This document shows positions 3,849 through 5,299 of a stretch of DNA of 5,299 bases, piece after piece. Every line of letters begins with the position of its first letter. The first letter of the stretch is position 1. Location of the stretch: the NCBI GenBank assembly GCA_947461155.1, contig CANHKE010000124.1:1-5299 (forward strand). Direction: 5' to 3'. Below the pieces are notes generated by a model. That model saw only the letters and a program-made list of their open reading frames with translations. It made no database searches and was not told the DNA's origin. The DNA is from Cytophagaceae bacterium. GTDB lineage: Bacteria; Bacteroidota; Bacteroidia; Cytophagales; Spirosomataceae. Both the position numbers and the translations under genes were made by a program.

Positions 3849-5299
3849 ATGAAACATACCCTTTTCTTATTGTTGGTCTTTGTTAGCCAGCTACACGCCC
3901 AAACCCCACAAAAACTCAAACTTTGGTACACCAAACCCGCCGAATACTTCGAAGAAGCACTCGTCCTCGGGAATGGGAAGCAAGGAGCCACCGTTTTTGG
4001 CGGCACAAAAACAGATAAAATCTTCCTGAACGACATCACGCTTTGGTCCGGCGAACCCATGAACACCCGCATGAATCCAGAGGCCTATAAACACCTACCC
4101 GCCGTGCGCGAGGCGCTCAAAAATGAAAATTACCGCGCCGCAGATTCACTCGTGCGAAAAATTCAAGGCAAATTCTCGGAGTCCTACGCGCCGCTTGGGA
4201 CTTTGTACTTGGATTTTGACCACGAAAACGCAAGCAATTACTACCGCGACCTCAGCCTAGACCAAGCCACCGCCCACGTTTCCTACCAAACCCAAGGCCA
4301 CCAAATCAAACGGGAATATTTCGTTTCCCACCCCGATAAGGTCTTTGTCATCCATTTGACAAGCTCCGCAAAAGGGTCGTTGGCCTTCCGCATTCGCTTT
4401 GATTCCAAATTGAAATACGCGATTCACTCGTCGGTGAATCATTTACATGCAAACGGCACCGCGCCGGTGCGAGCGGATCCCAATTACATCCGCAAAAAAG
4501 ATAATCCGATCCAATTTCGTCCGGATCAAGGCACGCGTTTCTCGACCGACGTTTTAATCCAGTCGGCAGATGGCACCGTCACCCGGACGGATTCCACGCT
4601 TTCATTTAGCGGAGGAACGGAAGCAGTCGTGCTGGTTTCCCTGGCAACGAGCTTCAACGGCTTTGACAAGAGTCCATCGAAAGAAGGCTTGAACGATGAT
4701 TTGATTGCCCAAAAGCAATTGGAGGCTGCGAGCAAAGTTCCTTTGGCGCAATTGAAGTCGCGCCATCAGGCGGATTATCAAAAATTCTATCAACGCGTTT
4801 CCTTGCATTTGGGTGGTCCGCAGGCGACGGATATTCCCACCGACGAGCGCTTGCGTCGGTATGCGACCGGGGCAAAGGATCCGTATTTGGAGACTTTGTA
4901 TTTTCAGTTTGGGCGCTATTTGTTGATCAGTAGTTCCCGGACGCCGGGGGTGCCTGCCAACTTGCAAGGCCTCTGGAATCCACACATCCAACCGCCTTGG
5001 AGCAGTAATTATACGATGAACATCAATGCCGAGGAGAATTACTGGTTGGCCGAAAACACCAACCTCCCCGAGATGCATCAGTCGTTTTTGGGTTTTTTGG
5101 CAAACTTAGAGCAAACCGGTCGCGTGACGGCGCAGACTTTTTACAACATGCCGGGTTGGGTGTGTCACCACAATTCGGACATATGGGCCATGACGAATCC
5201 CGTGGGGGATTTTGGGAATGGGGAACCGAGCTGGGCGAATTGGCCGATGGGTGCTGCGTGGGCTTCGACACACTTGTGGGAACATTATCAGTTTACGCA
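3849..5299 (+). CDS. Glycoside hydrolase family 95 (alpha-L-fucosidase type), N-terminal 483 residues, truncated by window edge
   Basis: An open frame runs from ATG 3849 to the window edge. A type I signal peptide (MKHTLFLLLVFVSQLHA, cleavage likely after A17) sends it to the periplasm or beyond. GH95 hallmarks follow: LVLGNGKQGATVFGG (38-52) and LNDITLWSG (60-68) in the N-terminal beta domain; PANLQGLWN (369-377) and PPWSSNYTMNINAEENYW (382-399) entering the (alpha/alpha)6 catalytic barrel; then GWVCHHNSDIWAM (436-448) and a WPMGAAW segment close to the right edge. N391 and N393 in the NIN motif match the paired asparagines that help activate the nucleophilic water in the B. bifidum enzyme AfcA; the general-acid region lies beyond the window. 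GH95 enzymes remove terminal alpha-1,2-linked L-fucose by inversion, and some act on L-galactose. Complete members are about 780-820 residues. The start is 13 bp after the TIM-barrel stop, so the two are probably co-transcribed. The family is certain; the exact sugar is not. Confidence 0.93.
   Translation, partial: MKHTLFLLLVFVSQLHAQTPQKLKLWYTKPAEYFEEALVLGNGKQGATVFGGTKTDKIFLNDITLWSGEPMNTRMNPEAYKHLPAVREALKNENYRAADSLVRKIQGKFSESYAPLGTLYLDFDHENASNYYRDLSLDQATAHVSYQTQGHQIKREYFVSHPDKVFVIHLTSSAKGSLAFRIRFDSKLKYAIHSSVNHLHANGTAPVRADPNYIRKKDNPIQFRPDQGTRFSTDVLIQSADGTVTRTDSTLSFSGGTEAVVLVSLATSFNGFDKSPSKEGLNDDLIAQKQLEAASKVPLAQLKSRHQADYQKFYQRVSLHLGGPQATDIPTDERLRRYATGAKDPYLETLYFQFGRYLLISSSRTPGVPANLQGLWNPHIQPPWSSNYTMNINAEENYWLAENTNLPEMHQSFLGFLANLEQTGRVTAQTFYNMPGWVCHHNSDIWAMTNPVGDFGNGEPSWANWPMGAAWASTHLWEHYQFT

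Noticed and set aside
4602..5078. 158-codon open frame on the minus strand
   Set aside because: It lies fully inside the GH95 gene on the opposite strand, shows no recognisable domain, and the plus-strand frame has clear GH95 motifs through the same bases.

Overview
The window looks like chromosomal DNA from a member of the Bacteroidota, probably an environmental carbohydrate degrader; I would not name a genus. The evidence is a perfect TAnnTTTG promoter box upstream of the tRNA, a tRNA without encoded CCA, genes mostly lacking Shine-Dalgarno sequences, a Wzi-family capsule porin, and a GH95 fucosidase paired with a Tat-exported TIM-barrel protein.

Layout from left to right: (1) 1-875, minus strand, the N-terminal part of a Wzi-family outer-membrane capsule protein that runs off the left edge. 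(2) 1005-1180, plus strand, a tRNA-Phe(GAA) with its own promoter and a terminator that can also serve the convergent genes. (3) 1213-2691, minus strand, a compact three-gene operon hipB-hipS-hipT. This is a HipA kinase toxin system in which the N-terminal subdomain of HipA is a separate small gene, as in the tripartite HipBST system of enteropathogenic E. coli. (4) 2695-2833, four well-spaced 18-bp palindromes plus one degenerate copy, the likely HipB operators. (5) 2930-5299, plus strand, a Tat-exported sugar isomerase/epimerase-like TIM-barrel gene followed after 13 bp by a secreted GH95 alpha-L-fucosidase-type glycoside hydrolase that runs off the right edge.

How the parts relate: hipB, hipS and hipT are translationally coupled (1-nt gap, then an ATGA overlap). 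They should form a self-regulated toxin-antitoxin unit: HipT a serine/threonine kinase, HipS its likely inhibitor, and HipB a DNA-binding repressor acting on the palindrome array. By hand counts of sampled lines the operon is clearly lower in GC (about 30-42%) than the carbohydrate operon (about 47-63%), and it sits against a tRNA gene, which suggests acquisition by transfer. The two right-hand genes look like a small export-targeted module for fucosylated or related glycans.

The points most worth a second look are the HipBST-type split with a tryptophan in the right place in HipS, the 40-bp-phased operator array, and an in-frame run of nine G in the Wzi gene that could switch it on and off.
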